A DNA stretch of 64,000 nucleotides from Leptobacterium flavescens. Lineage in GTDB: Bacteria > Bacteroidota > Bacteroidia > Flavobacteriales > Flavobacteriaceae. Positions 9,238 through 16,928 of the stretch are shown here, piece by piece; position 1 is the stretch's first letter, and each line of letters begins with the position of its first letter. Made by a program: the position numbers and the translations under genes. The stretch spans positions 1,054,001-1,118,000 of the forward strand of contig NZ_JAABOO010000001.1 in assembly GCF_010671605.1 (NCBI RefSeq), read 5' to 3'. The notes below the pieces were generated by a model. It did no database searches. It was not told where the DNA came from and worked only from the letters and a program-made list of their open reading frames with translations.

Positions 9238-10968
9238 CTACTGTTTCTCCAACTGCTTGATAAAATATGAAGGATAAATCCCGGTACGTTTAAAGAAGGC
9301 TTTTGAAAAAGATTCCGTACTGTTAAAGCCCACTTCTTCGGCTATTCCCTTTACAGAATACAAACGGAATTGTTTATTGGTCTTTAGCTGCTCCACCGTA
9401 TAATCTATACGTAAGTCATTAATATAATTGCTGAAGTTCTTTTGTTCATAGTAGTTAATGACTTTGGAAAGGTAGTTGGAGTTTGTCTTCAAATTCTTAG
9501 ATAGTTTATTTAATGTAATAGTATTATCCAGATACTTTTCTTTTTCCACAAAATCATTTAAACCTTCTAATATAGCAGCAACAACAGTGTCGGAAACACC
9601 TATTTTTGTAGACAGTGGTTCTTGTTTTTTCTTCTTATCGATGACCTGTGCATCCCCTTTAAAACTCAATTGAGAATTACTATTCATCAATTTTTCAAAA
9701 CGCTTTCGGAATTTCCGTTGTCGTATAAAAAGATATACGCTCATCCCGGTAAGCACAACCAAGAAAAATGATAAAATAAGATTTTTATAAATGTTCTTTT
9801 CATTCTTCTTCTCCAAATTCCAGATAAGTTTTTCTTTATCCGCTATAAGTTCCGGTGTATCATATTCCTTATATATGTTCTTGCTTAAGTATTTGAAATT
9901 GTGATTTAGAATACTGTCTTTTAATATTAATTTATTTACAAATTCCAATTGCTTTTCAGTATTCTTTATTGACTTATAATACCCTATTAGCTTCACATAA
10001 ACCTCTCTAAATTCCGGTTCCAAATCCGGGATCTTGGTATAAATTGAATCTACATGCAGAAAATAATCGATAGATTTTCTTTTATCCCTTAACTTATCAT
10101 ATGCTTTTCCTAAATAAAAATGTGCAAAGGCCAGGTTACTAATGTCAATCTCATTTTTTGAATTATTCAAAGCTACATTAATACTATCTATCGCAGCTCT
10201 ATAATTTTGTTTATGGAACTGGTTGACACCTTCTCCCAATACAAAATAATCTCTCATAAGGTTATTTTTAGCCAGAACAGATTCTCTATACCCCATAGCG
10301 TTATAATAACTAGCAGAATCCAATTTATTATTTCTCACATAGGTTTCTGCTAAAGAAAATAGAACTCCTAGAAAAATCTCACTTGCCTCTTCTTTATAAT
10401 TTTTCTCTACATAAAAATCAAAACATTCTTTAAATGCCATTAATGCTTCCTCGTAGTTTCCAATTCTGCTTTGTAATAAGGCAATAGAACGCTTCACGTT
10501 ATATTTTAATCTAATATTTGTGTATTCAGAAATAGAGTTATATGCTTTTAAATAATTCTGCAATGATTGATCAAAATCACCTTTATTAAAGAAATAATCT
10601 CCTTTTAAATGGTATCCAGCTGTAGGGTAAAATTTGTCTTTTACTCTTTCCGTTAGATTTGTAATACTGTCCAAATAACTCAGGCCAAATTCATTATTAT
10701 CATTTAACCAGTACATAAAATAAAATCCATTGGCAATTTTTATTGTATCATTATCTCTTTTTGCTCTATACTTATAAGCATCAACATAAATCATCGCCTT
10801 CTCTGGCATTGAAGAATTTGCATAAAATAAATCTGTCAATTCCTGAGAGCCCATTCCTTTCAAACTATCAGGCTCTATATAACTCTCATGGTTATTTTGA
10901 GAAGCTACAGAGTTTGAGAAAACAACAAAAAAGAGAAAGGAAATAACTTTGTTGAGCCTCATCATCAT
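9238..10968 (-). CDS. TPR - transmembrane - AraC-type HTH regulator, array copy 6 (divergent sensor, shared HTH)
   Basis: 576 aa and the odd member of the array. The signal peptide (ending NSVASQ), the TPR region, the membrane helix (ILSFFLVVLTGMSVYLFIRQ) and the linker share little wording with the other copies. From NSNYLSKVINYYEQ to the end it is nearly identical to copy 1 in protein and also in DNA: about 9238-9465 tracks 540-775 closely. The similarity stops abruptly at the codons before NSNYLSKV. That is what gene conversion or recombination in the output domain would leave. The TPR motif ALAHFYLGKAYDKLRDKRKSIDYFLHVDS is canonical. The start is one of three consecutive Met codons (MMMRLNK). 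It begins the base after the copy 7 stop codon. Confidence 0.9.
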   Translation of the reverse strand: MMMRLNKVISFLFFVVFSNSVASQNNHESYIEPDSLKGMGSQELTDLFYANSSMPEKAMIYVDAYKYRAKRDNDTIKIANGFYFMYWLNDNNEFGLSYLDSITNLTERVKDKFYPTAGYHLKGDYFFNKGDFDQSLQNYLKAYNSISEYTNIRLKYNVKRSIALLQSRIGNYEEALMAFKECFDFYVEKNYKEEASEIFLGVLFSLAETYVRNNKLDSASYYNAMGYRESVLAKNNLMRDYFVLGEGVNQFHKQNYRAAIDSINVALNNSKNEIDISNLAFAHFYLGKAYDKLRDKRKSIDYFLHVDSIYTKIPDLEPEFREVYVKLIGYYKSIKNTEKQLEFVNKLILKDSILNHNFKYLSKNIYKEYDTPELIADKEKLIWNLEKKNEKNIYKNLILSFFLVVLTGMSVYLFIRQRKFRKRFEKLMNSNSQLSFKGDAQVIDKKKKQEPLSTKIGVSDTVVAAILEGLNDFVEKEKYLDNTITLNKLSKNLKTNSNYLSKVINYYEQKNFSNYINDLRIDYTVEQLKTNKQFRLYSVKGIAEEVGFNSTESFSKAFFKRTGIYPSYFIKQLEKQ

Positions 10969-12678
10969 TCAAATTCCGTTTAAATTTTCAAGTTTTTTAA
11001 TAAAATAAGAAGGATAAATCCCAGTGCGTTTAAAGAAGGCTTTAGAAAAAGACTCCGTACTGTTAAAACCTACTTCTTCCGCTATTCCTTTTACCGAGTA
11101 CAAACGGAATTGCTTATTGGTCTTTAGCTGTTCTACTGTATAATCTATACGTAAGTCATTAATATAATTGCTAAAGTTCTTTTGTTCGTAGTGGTTGATG
11201 ACTTTGGATAAATAATTGGAATTCGTATGTAGTTTTTTGGATAAGCTATTTAAGGTAATGGATGGGTCAAGGAATTCATTTTGTTGCTCAAAAGCATTTA
11301 ACCCACCGATGATCTTTTTAATAAGTTCTTCCGATATACCGGTTATTCCCTGACCCTCGGTTTTGGTTTTTGCACCGGTTATTTCATCCCTCTGCCCAGC
11401 TCCCTGCATCAGATAACCGAATTTCCTTTTATAGATACGTTGTTTTCGGTAATAGTAAAAGAATAACCCTCCGGAAAGAAGGAGTAATAAACCTAAAACC
11501 ACAAGTCCTATATTACTTTGTACTTTTTTGTCCTGCCAATGTTTAATTAGTTTATCCTTTTCAGCAACCAATTGAGGGATATCGTATTCTTTGGTAATAT
11601 TGGTATTCAGGAAGTTAAAATTAGCATCCAGAACACTATCTGCTGCCAGGAGTTTATCTATATATTTTAATTGGTTTTCCGTATCTCCTTTTTCCTTATA
11701 ATAATTAATAAAGGTCCTGTAAACTTCGGGTAATGCACGAATGGGATCTTTATGGATTTCATAAATAGAATCCAGTTTCCCAAACTGGGATAAGGCTTCT
11801 TCAACATTATTAAGATCTCTGGCAATCCTTCCTTTATACAGGTAGTAGTTTATCCTGGAGTTTTGATCTCTTCTAAATGGAAATGCTTTGTCCAGGCTAT
11901 CCGAGGCTCCGTCCAAATTACCCTTATAATATTCATTATAACCACTTGTGGCTACAAAATCATAATAACTAAGAGTATCTTTTAATTGAAACCTTTCATC
12001 AATAATTCTTTTAATAAAGATATCGGCCGAATCCAGTTTTTTATTTAAAACATATGACAATGATAAATTATACGTATAATTTAAATAATCGTCTTCATAC
12101 AATTTCTTATAATCCGGCTTCTCTGTTAGTTCTTCTAAAAGTTCTTTGTGGATCAACAATGCTTCACTTTCCCTACCGCCAAAATCTTTAAGTGCTGCAA
12201 TAGCCAGTTTAATTCTGGTTAACTGTTCAATATTATTATTACCATTTGACAACCTTCTTGCCTCTAAAAAGTTCTCTAAGGCATCCACATAGTTTCCAAT
12301 GTTGTACAATTGAATAGCCTTACTTATATAACCTTCAGCCGGATAAATTTTATGTTTTATATCTTTTGTAAACATTATAATACTATCCGCATATTTTAAG
12401 TTAACATTCAAATCTTCAGAAATGTAGATTAATTGGGTATACGAATCAGCAATTCTTCCAAGATCATTTGTTTCCTTTCCTTTAATTTGATAAGCCAAAG
12501 CATATGGTTTTGCCTTGATGGAATCACCAAGGTATTCTTGAAAAGAATTATAAAGTTCTTCATAACTTAACTTCTTCAGAGAATCTATAATTTGCTGCTG
12601 GCTTCTTTCCTGAGAAAACGAAAAATTAGTAGTAAAAAGAAAAGCAATTAAAAAAACAGGGGTAATAAAAAAACGCAT
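10969..12678 (-). CDS. TPR - transmembrane - AraC-type HTH regulator, array copy 7 (first gene of the array)
   Basis: About 569 aa from the Met at 12678, chosen because MRFFITPVFLIAFLFTTNFSFSQ is a clean signal peptide matching copies 1 and 5. The longer in-frame start at 12714 would place twelve residues in front. TPR repeats (YNIGNYVDALENFLEARR, YYKGNLDGASDSLDKAF) occupy about residues 40-380. A membrane helix (GLVVLGLLLLLSGGLFF) and a consensus-like HTH follow. It is the most upstream gene; all seven follow with gaps of at most 56 bp, so a promoter in 12679-12993 could transcribe the whole ~12-kb set. No regulator binding site can be proven, but a direct repeat lies at 12823-12886. Confidence 0.9.
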   Translation of the reverse strand: MRFFITPVFLIAFLFTTNFSFSQERSQQQIIDSLKKLSYEELYNSFQEYLGDSIKAKPYALAYQIKGKETNDLGRIADSYTQLIYISEDLNVNLKYADSIIMFTKDIKHKIYPAEGYISKAIQLYNIGNYVDALENFLEARRLSNGNNNIEQLTRIKLAIAALKDFGGRESEALLIHKELLEELTEKPDYKKLYEDDYLNYTYNLSLSYVLNKKLDSADIFIKRIIDERFQLKDTLSYYDFVATSGYNEYYKGNLDGASDSLDKAFPFRRDQNSRINYYLYKGRIARDLNNVEEALSQFGKLDSIYEIHKDPIRALPEVYRTFINYYKEKGDTENQLKYIDKLLAADSVLDANFNFLNTNITKEYDIPQLVAEKDKLIKHWQDKKVQSNIGLVVLGLLLLLSGGLFFYYYRKQRIYKRKFGYLMQGAGQRDEITGAKTKTEGQGITGISEELIKKIIGGLNAFEQQNEFLDPSITLNSLSKKLHTNSNYLSKVINHYEQKNFSNYINDLRIDYTVEQLKTNKQFRLYSVKGIAEEVGFNSTESFSKAFFKRTGIYPSYFIKKLENLNGI

Positions 12679-12993
12679 AGTGAATTCTTGTGTAACTAAA
12701 GTATGTGTTTTCACACTAATATACCACAGAAAGTTTGTTAAAAACCCGGATCGAAAAGCAATTTTTTCGCTCCGAAAGGTCTTTTTTTAAAAAAATAAGT
12801 CTACACAGGCGTTTTTTTAGAGAATTACTATAAACCCCTATAAATCAATGATAAAAACGAGAGACAATTACTATAAATTCATAAATTCCGAGTAATAAGA
12901 CTTGTTTTTTACCTCTACTCCCTCATACATTTACAGTAACAAACTCTCGACTCAACACATTAACATTTTAGTAACCAGTAAAACTTTTTTAGC
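12679..12993. promoter_or_regulatory. Divergent AT-rich intergenic region with a direct repeat between the array and the small gene
   Basis: This spacer separates the leftward array from the rightward gene at 12994. AATTACTATAAA occurs at 12823-12834 and again at 12866-12877, start to start 43 bp, or about four helical turns. Both copies are preceded by purines (AGAG and GAGAC) and followed within about six bases by ATAAAT. TACATTTA at 12926-12933 is one base off the Bacteroidota -7 consensus and could serve the rightward gene. AraC-family proteins usually bind direct repeats, so the repeat is a candidate site for the array regulators. This is inference. I see no convincing -7 box for the leftward direction. 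Confidence 0.4.
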
Positions 12994-13323
12994 ATGGCCA
13001 TTATACCCCTCAATTTTTCCCAATCCTCCAGGTTAAAAGCAATTTGTTTAATTACCCCTACGGAAGAAATTGGCAACTCCGAACCTGTAATGGTTCTGAT
13101 GGATATGTTCTCCAACGCTCTCTGGTATAAAAAGAGCACAGAGATATTTCCTTTCGATTGCCTTTCCGCAAACTATATTGAACAACTTTATGCGCAACTT
13201 AGGATGGATAAGGAAGCTTTCTCCATTCTGAATGGAATGACCATACAGGAGGCCGTGGAAATGTATACCAAGGTCGCCTATGGAGATATATGCTCAAAAA
13301 CTTTTATAGAGCTTATGAATTAA
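12994..13323 (+). CDS. Small protein of unknown function (109 aa)
   Basis: I do not recognise this family. The 109-aa product begins MAIIPLNFSQSSRLKA, has no signal peptide or membrane helix, and appears to be a small soluble mixed alpha/beta protein. The segment LSANYIEQLYAQLRMDKEAFSILNGMTIQEAVEMY looks helical. It stands alone between the array promoter region and rpoN, is transcribed away from the array, and is followed by a strong stem-loop at 13344. Because it shares the upstream region holding the direct repeat, it might be a target of the array regulators (inference). Coding status is supported by codon pattern and length only. Confidence 0.6.
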   Translation: MAIIPLNFSQSSRLKAICLITPTEEIGNSEPVMVLMDMFSNALWYKKSTEIFPFDCLSANYIEQLYAQLRMDKEAFSILNGMTIQEAVEMYTKVAYGDICSKTFIELMN

Positions 13324-13343
13324 GTTTAGTTAGTTTCATTTAA

Positions 13344-13444
13344 AGGGGCCGCTCAAAAAATATCATATAGTCAGATACCGTTTTATACGGTTTGAAGATT
13401 AGATTGTTGTGGATGATGTTTTTTCAGGCGGCCCCTGTTTTTTT
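13344..13444 (+). terminator. Long stem-loop followed by a T tract (terminator or structured RNA)
   Basis: AGGGGCCGCTCAAAAAA (13344-13360) pairs imperfectly with TTTTTTCAGGCGGCCCCT (13419-13436), and a run of T follows to 13444. The loop is about 58 bases and contains a small inner hairpin, ACCGT (13377-13381) with ACGGT (13387-13391). It can end the transcript of the gene at 12994. Loop size and GC-rich closing stem are unusual for a simple terminator, so a small RNA is an alternative. Confidence 0.55.
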
Positions 13445-13530
13445 CATCTCCCCCTTCCTTCTTTACAGCTCCTTTTCTGATTGGTATAACAAATCGTAGG
13501 ATTACGATAACGGCCTTAGCCGAATTTGTT

Positions 13531-13538
13531 TATTTTTG
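13531..13538 (+). promoter_or_regulatory. Candidate -7 box of the rpoN promoter
   Basis: TATTTTTG fits the Bacteroidota TAnnTTTG -7 element and lies 31 bases before the chosen rpoN start. A matching -33 TTG-type element at the proper distance is not obvious, so this is tentative. Confidence 0.35.
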
Positions 13539-13568
13539 CTATATAACAAAAAAATTTGCCGGGCATTT

Positions 13569-15026
13569 ATGCTTAAACAACAGTTACAATTTAAATTATC
13601 TCAAAAGTTATCTCCGCAGCAGATCCAGTTGATGAAACTGATACAGCTGCCTACTCAAGCCTTTGAACAACGTTTAAAACAAGAGCTTGAGGAAAATCCT
13701 GCTTTGGAAAGCGGGAAGGAAGAGGTGTTGAGTTCTGATGATGATTTTGATAATTCTTTTGAAGACGATTTCGGTAACGAGACCATAGAAGCCGATGATA
13801 TAAACGTAGATGAATATCTGAGTGATGACGAGGTACCCGACTACCGTCTGCAATCTAATAATTACAGCAGTGATGATGAGGAAAAAACAGTGCCCTATGC
13901 TTCCGGTACTTCCTTCCATCAGCATCTTGTCAATCAGCTTAACACTTTCCGCCTGAATGAAGAAGAAAGAGGGATTGCCGAATTCCTCGTAGGAAGTATA
14001 GATGAGAGCGGATATATACGCCGTTCCCTGACCGATATTATGGACGATCTGGCTTTTACCCAAAATATTTATGCCGATGAGGAACGTATTGAAAAGGTAT
14101 TGGAGCTTGTTCATGAACTCGATCCTGCCGGTGTGGGTGCCAGGGATCTTCAGGAATGTCTGCTGATCCAACTCGAAAGAAAAAGTGCCAGTCCGTCAAC
14201 AGAACTGGCCCTCGATATCCTGAGTAAATCCTTTGATCACTTTACCAAAAAGCACTATCAGAAACTCGCGCAAAAGCACGGGGTTGGCGAGGAAGAGCTC
14301 AAGGAAGCAATTCACGAGATAGAGAAATTAAACCCAAAACCGGGAGGCTCCTATTCCGGAAATAATAAGATCGTAGAGCATATTGTTCCCGATTTTACCA
14401 TTCGCATTAACGAAGGAAAACTGGAACTCACCCTGAACGGAAGAAATGCTCCGGAGCTACACGTAAGCAGGGAGTACAACAATATGCTGGAAGGTTACAA
14501 AGTAGCCAAAGACAAATCGAAATCACAAAAGGACGCCATCCTTTTTATCAAGCAAAAACTGGATGCAGCCAAGTGGTTTATCGACGCCATAAAGCAACGG
14601 CAGCAGACGCTTTATATTACCATGAATGCCATAATGCATTATCAGGCAGAGTATTTTTTAACCGGAGACGAACGTAAGCTCAAACCCATGATCCTGAAGG
14701 ACATTGCCGATCAGATAGATATGGATGTATCTACGGTTTCCCGTGTGGCAAACAGTAAGTACGTCGATACTCCTTACGGTACCAAACTGATCAAGGATTT
14801 CTTTTCTGAGGCGATGAAGAATGAACAGGGAGAAGATGTATCCACCCGGGAGATCAAAAAAATACTGGAGACCGTTATAGAAGAAGAAGATAAAAGAAAA
14901 CCCTTAACCGATGATAAATTGGCTTCCATTTTAAAGGAAAAAGGCTATCCGATTGCCAGGAGAACCGTAGCCAAATACAGGGAACAACTGGAAATTCCGG
15001 TAGCCCGATTAAGAAAACAAATTTAA
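13569..15026 (+). CDS. rpoN: RNA polymerase sigma-54 factor
   Basis: 485 aa from ATG 13569. The frame extends 33 bases upstream, but MLKQQLQFKLSQKLSPQQIQ is the standard start of the family. Sigma-54 directs core polymerase to -24/-12 promoters and needs AAA+ activators. The glutamine-rich activator-interacting region occupies residues 1-50 (LMKLIQLPTQAFEQRLKQELEENPALE), followed by an acidic linker at about 60-115, the core-binding domain to about 300, a HTH (DVSTVSRVANSKYVDTPYGT) and the RpoN box (ARRTVAKYRE) near the C-terminus that reads the -24 element. No sigma-54 activator is encoded in the window. The stop shares one base with the next gene (TAATG), so the two are translationally coupled. 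Confidence 0.97.
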   Translation: MLKQQLQFKLSQKLSPQQIQLMKLIQLPTQAFEQRLKQELEENPALESGKEEVLSSDDDFDNSFEDDFGNETIEADDINVDEYLSDDEVPDYRLQSNNYSSDDEEKTVPYASGTSFHQHLVNQLNTFRLNEEERGIAEFLVGSIDESGYIRRSLTDIMDDLAFTQNIYADEERIEKVLELVHELDPAGVGARDLQECLLIQLERKSASPSTELALDILSKSFDHFTKKHYQKLAQKHGVGEEELKEAIHEIEKLNPKPGGSYSGNNKIVEHIVPDFTIRINEGKLELTLNGRNAPELHVSREYNNMLEGYKVAKDKSKSQKDAILFIKQKLDAAKWFIDAIKQRQQTLYITMNAIMHYQAEYFLTGDERKLKPMILKDIADQIDMDVSTVSRVANSKYVDTPYGTKLIKDFFSEAMKNEQGEDVSTREIKKILETVIEEEDKRKPLTDDKLASILKEKGYPIARRTVAKYREQLEIPVARLRKQI

Positions 15027-15631
15027 TGAAGGTCTTTTTTAAGTTTATCAGCTATCTTTTTCACCCGCTGTTCTTACCCCTGGCCGGAGCTGTGATCTAT
15101 TACACTATTTCACCTAAATTCCATCCGCCGGAGGAATGGCAATCGGTGATACTCAGGGTATCTATTTTAACTTTACTTATTCCTATTGTTTTCTTTTACC
15201 TCCTCAGAAATATAGGATGGGTATCCAGTATCTATCTCAAAGAAGTATCGGAGCGGAAGATCCCTCTTTATATTTACATATTTCTCATTTTTATGGTGAT
15301 TTACGGCGTAGTTTCACCGATCTTTGCCCTTGAGCTATATTTTTATTTTGTGGGCATCCTGGGCTCTCTAATTGCCTGTCTGGTGCTAGTATTCTTTCGC
15401 TTTAAGGCCAGTATGCACATGATGGGGATCTCGGGCCTGACCCTTTTTGTGATCGGACTGAGTTTTCACTATGAGGTTAACATCACTTTCGCCCTGGCGC
15501 TGCTGGTATTTTCCATCGGATTGGTAGCCAGTTCACGGCTTTATTTAAAGGCTCATGACAATAAGGAATTGCTGCTCGGTTTTTTTATAGGAGCTGTTCC
15601 TCAGTTTATAGTCTTTAATAACTGGTTATAG
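15026..15631 (+). CDS. PAP2-like membrane protein
   Basis: 201 aa with about six hydrophobic helices. Two short motifs resemble degraded PAP2 phosphatase motifs: KASMHMMG (about 130-137, compare PSGH) and SRLYLKAHDNKELLLG (about 170-185, compare SRxxxxxHxxxD). A lipid-phosphate phosphatase role in the inner membrane is therefore possible. The first motif (KX6RP) is not evident, so activity is doubtful. It overlaps the rpoN stop by one base, forming a two-gene unit. Its 3' end overlaps the convergent barrel gene by six bases. Confidence 0.7.
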   Translation: MKVFFKFISYLFHPLFLPLAGAVIYYTISPKFHPPEEWQSVILRVSILTLLIPIVFFYLLRNIGWVSSIYLKEVSERKIPLYIYIFLIFMVIYGVVSPIFALELYFYFVGILGSLIACLVLVFFRFKASMHMMGISGLTLFVIGLSFHYEVNITFALALLVFSIGLVASSRLYLKAHDNKELLLGFFIGAVPQFIVFNNWL

Positions 15632-16318
15632 AATATAGAAGATAAGACCTATCTTCAGGGAACGCATTTCAATTCGTTCTCCATCTACCGTTACCACATC
15701 ATTCTTAAATACATTATTGAGTGCGTAAGAAGCATAAAAGTTCCATGTATTATATCCAAAACTAAAGTAGAGGTCGTATTGAAATCTCTCGAGATCGTCA
15801 TTGGAAAAACGAAGACGCTCCGCATCGGAAATAAACTTGGAGCTGTTGGCAAAAACATAGCCCAGGCGAACTCCTCCATACACTCTCCAGAATTTGTAAT
15901 TCTCGGGAGAAGAGGTACGCCATCTGAATTCTATGGGTACTTCCACCATATGGGTTATAAGCTTGTTCCTGTTAAACTGAACATCATCTGCTATAAGCTG
16001 ATAACTGATCTCTCCGTTTTCCTCTATAGCCTGTAGATTACTGGAATACGAATTAAAATTATATCCCAGTCCGATACCGAATCCTATGTTGCGCTCTGCG
16101 TTAATTGGGATATCTTTAATATATCCTAACTGAAGGCCATATGGCAGATTGCTTTGCGAAACTCCGCTGGGTCTGTTCAACAATAAATTATACGTAATCC
16201 CAACATAAAACTGATCTTCCAGATATCTGTTATTCACCTCAGCTGTTCCCGAAGATGTATCTTGTGCAAGGCTTAAAAACGGAATAAAGACAAAGAGAAA
16301 AGGAAGGTAAAATCTCAT
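15626..16318 (-). CDS. Outer-membrane beta-barrel protein (PorT-like family)
   Basis: About 230 aa from the Met at 16318, where MRFYLPFLFVFIPFLSLAQ is a signal peptide; the frame stays open to 16357, but those residues would spoil the signal. The rest is a series of amphipathic strands with aromatic ends (YVGITYNLLL, GFGIGLGYNFNSY, WRVYGGVRLGYVF, YDLYFSFGYNTWNFYASYALNN) ending in a terminal strand LKIGLIFYIL. An 8-strand barrel of the OMP_b-brl_2/PorT type is likely. True PorT/SprT is a gliding and type IX secretion component; I cannot assign that role here. It lies downstream of the exbB-exbD operon but beyond a terminator, and so is probably a separate unit. Confidence 0.8.
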   Translation of the reverse strand: MRFYLPFLFVFIPFLSLAQDTSSGTAEVNNRYLEDQFYVGITYNLLLNRPSGVSQSNLPYGLQLGYIKDIPINAERNIGFGIGLGYNFNSYSSNLQAIEENGEISYQLIADDVQFNRNKLITHMVEVPIEFRWRTSSPENYKFWRVYGGVRLGYVFANSSKFISDAERLRFSNDDLERFQYDLYFSFGYNTWNFYASYALNNVFKNDVVTVDGERIEMRSLKIGLIFYIL

Positions 16319-16381
16319 AACGAACCAAGTTTCAACAAATATAACAGAAGAAAGCACAACTTAGTATGCTAAAATAAAAAA

Positions 16382-16400
16382 GGCTCCGTATTTCGGAGCC
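16382..16400. terminator. Bidirectional terminator after the exbB-exbD operon
   Basis: GGCTCCG (16382-16388) pairs with CGGAGCC (16394-16400) around a 5-base loop. A-rich DNA lies on the left and six T on the right, so it can stop transcription from both sides. It separates the ExbD genes from the barrel gene. Confidence 0.8.
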
Positions 16401-16427
16401 TTTTTTATATATAGTTTAAAGAATATT

Positions 16428-16910
16428 CTACTGCAAATTTCTAAACGAATCACCCTGTCTTGTGGTGTAGTTTATTTTTAATGCATTTACCTTTCTCAAC
16501 TCTTGTTTAATATCGGAAATAAGTCCCATATTAGTATCGGCATCAACCTTAAGAGCAGTAGTTAACAGATCCTGTAATTCCTGTCTCTTTTTAGAACGCT
16601 CCTGTAAGATATAAGGAGCTACCGCCGAAACATCAACCAGTTTGTCATTCAGCTGAATTTTAGCTGAAGTTCCATAAGTTGACTGATATCTTTCACTGGG
16701 TTTTCCTGCATATATGTAAATTACCCTGTCTTTCTTATCCAGTTTCTGGATCTGATCTGCAAATGGTAATTCATTCTGTACCAAAAGTGAACTATCTTTC
16801 ATTACTGTAACAGTCATAAAGAAGAACAGTAACATAAATACGATATCCGGTAAAGATGCTGTAGACACCGGTGGCAATTCACCACTTTTTTTCTTTGTAA
16901 ATTTTGACAT
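16428..16910 (-). CDS. exbD: ExbD/TolR-family biopolymer transport protein (second copy)
   Basis: 160 aa. A short basic cytoplasmic tail (MSKFTKKKSGELPP) leads to a single membrane helix at about residues 22-42 containing the family's essential aspartate (LPDIVFMLLFFFM). A periplasmic domain of about 115 residues follows. ExbD works with ExbB to couple proton flow to TonB-dependent transport through the outer membrane. It is the last gene of a four-gene operon, 18 bp after the other exbD. Flavobacteria commonly carry two ExbD genes next to one ExbB; they may form a mixed dimer. The periplasmic domain differs strongly from the neighbour, so the copies are not a recent duplication. Confidence 0.9.
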   Translation of the reverse strand: MSKFTKKKSGELPPVSTASLPDIVFMLLFFFMTVTVMKDSSLLVQNELPFADQIQKLDKKDRVIYIYAGKPSERYQSTYGTSAKIQLNDKLVDVSAVAPYILQERSKKRQELQDLLTTALKVDADTNMGLISDIKQELRKVNALKINYTTRQGDSFRNLQ

Positions 16911-16928
16911 AATAATCGTATTAAATTA

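Noticed and set aside
536-12678. Tandem paralogs as a possible assembly artefact
   Set aside because: Each copy has its own signal peptide, sensor half and spacer; the copies are not identical, so a misassembled repeat is unlikely.
13674-14171. 165-codon minus-strand frame inside rpoN
   Set aside because: Shadow of the acidic linker and core-binding region of rpoN; no independent start site or family match.
15626-16318. Assignment of the barrel as true PorT/SprT of the type IX system
   Set aside because: Family resemblance is general to OMP_b-brl_2 proteins; no other type IX genes are nearby, so I left the gene without a symbol.
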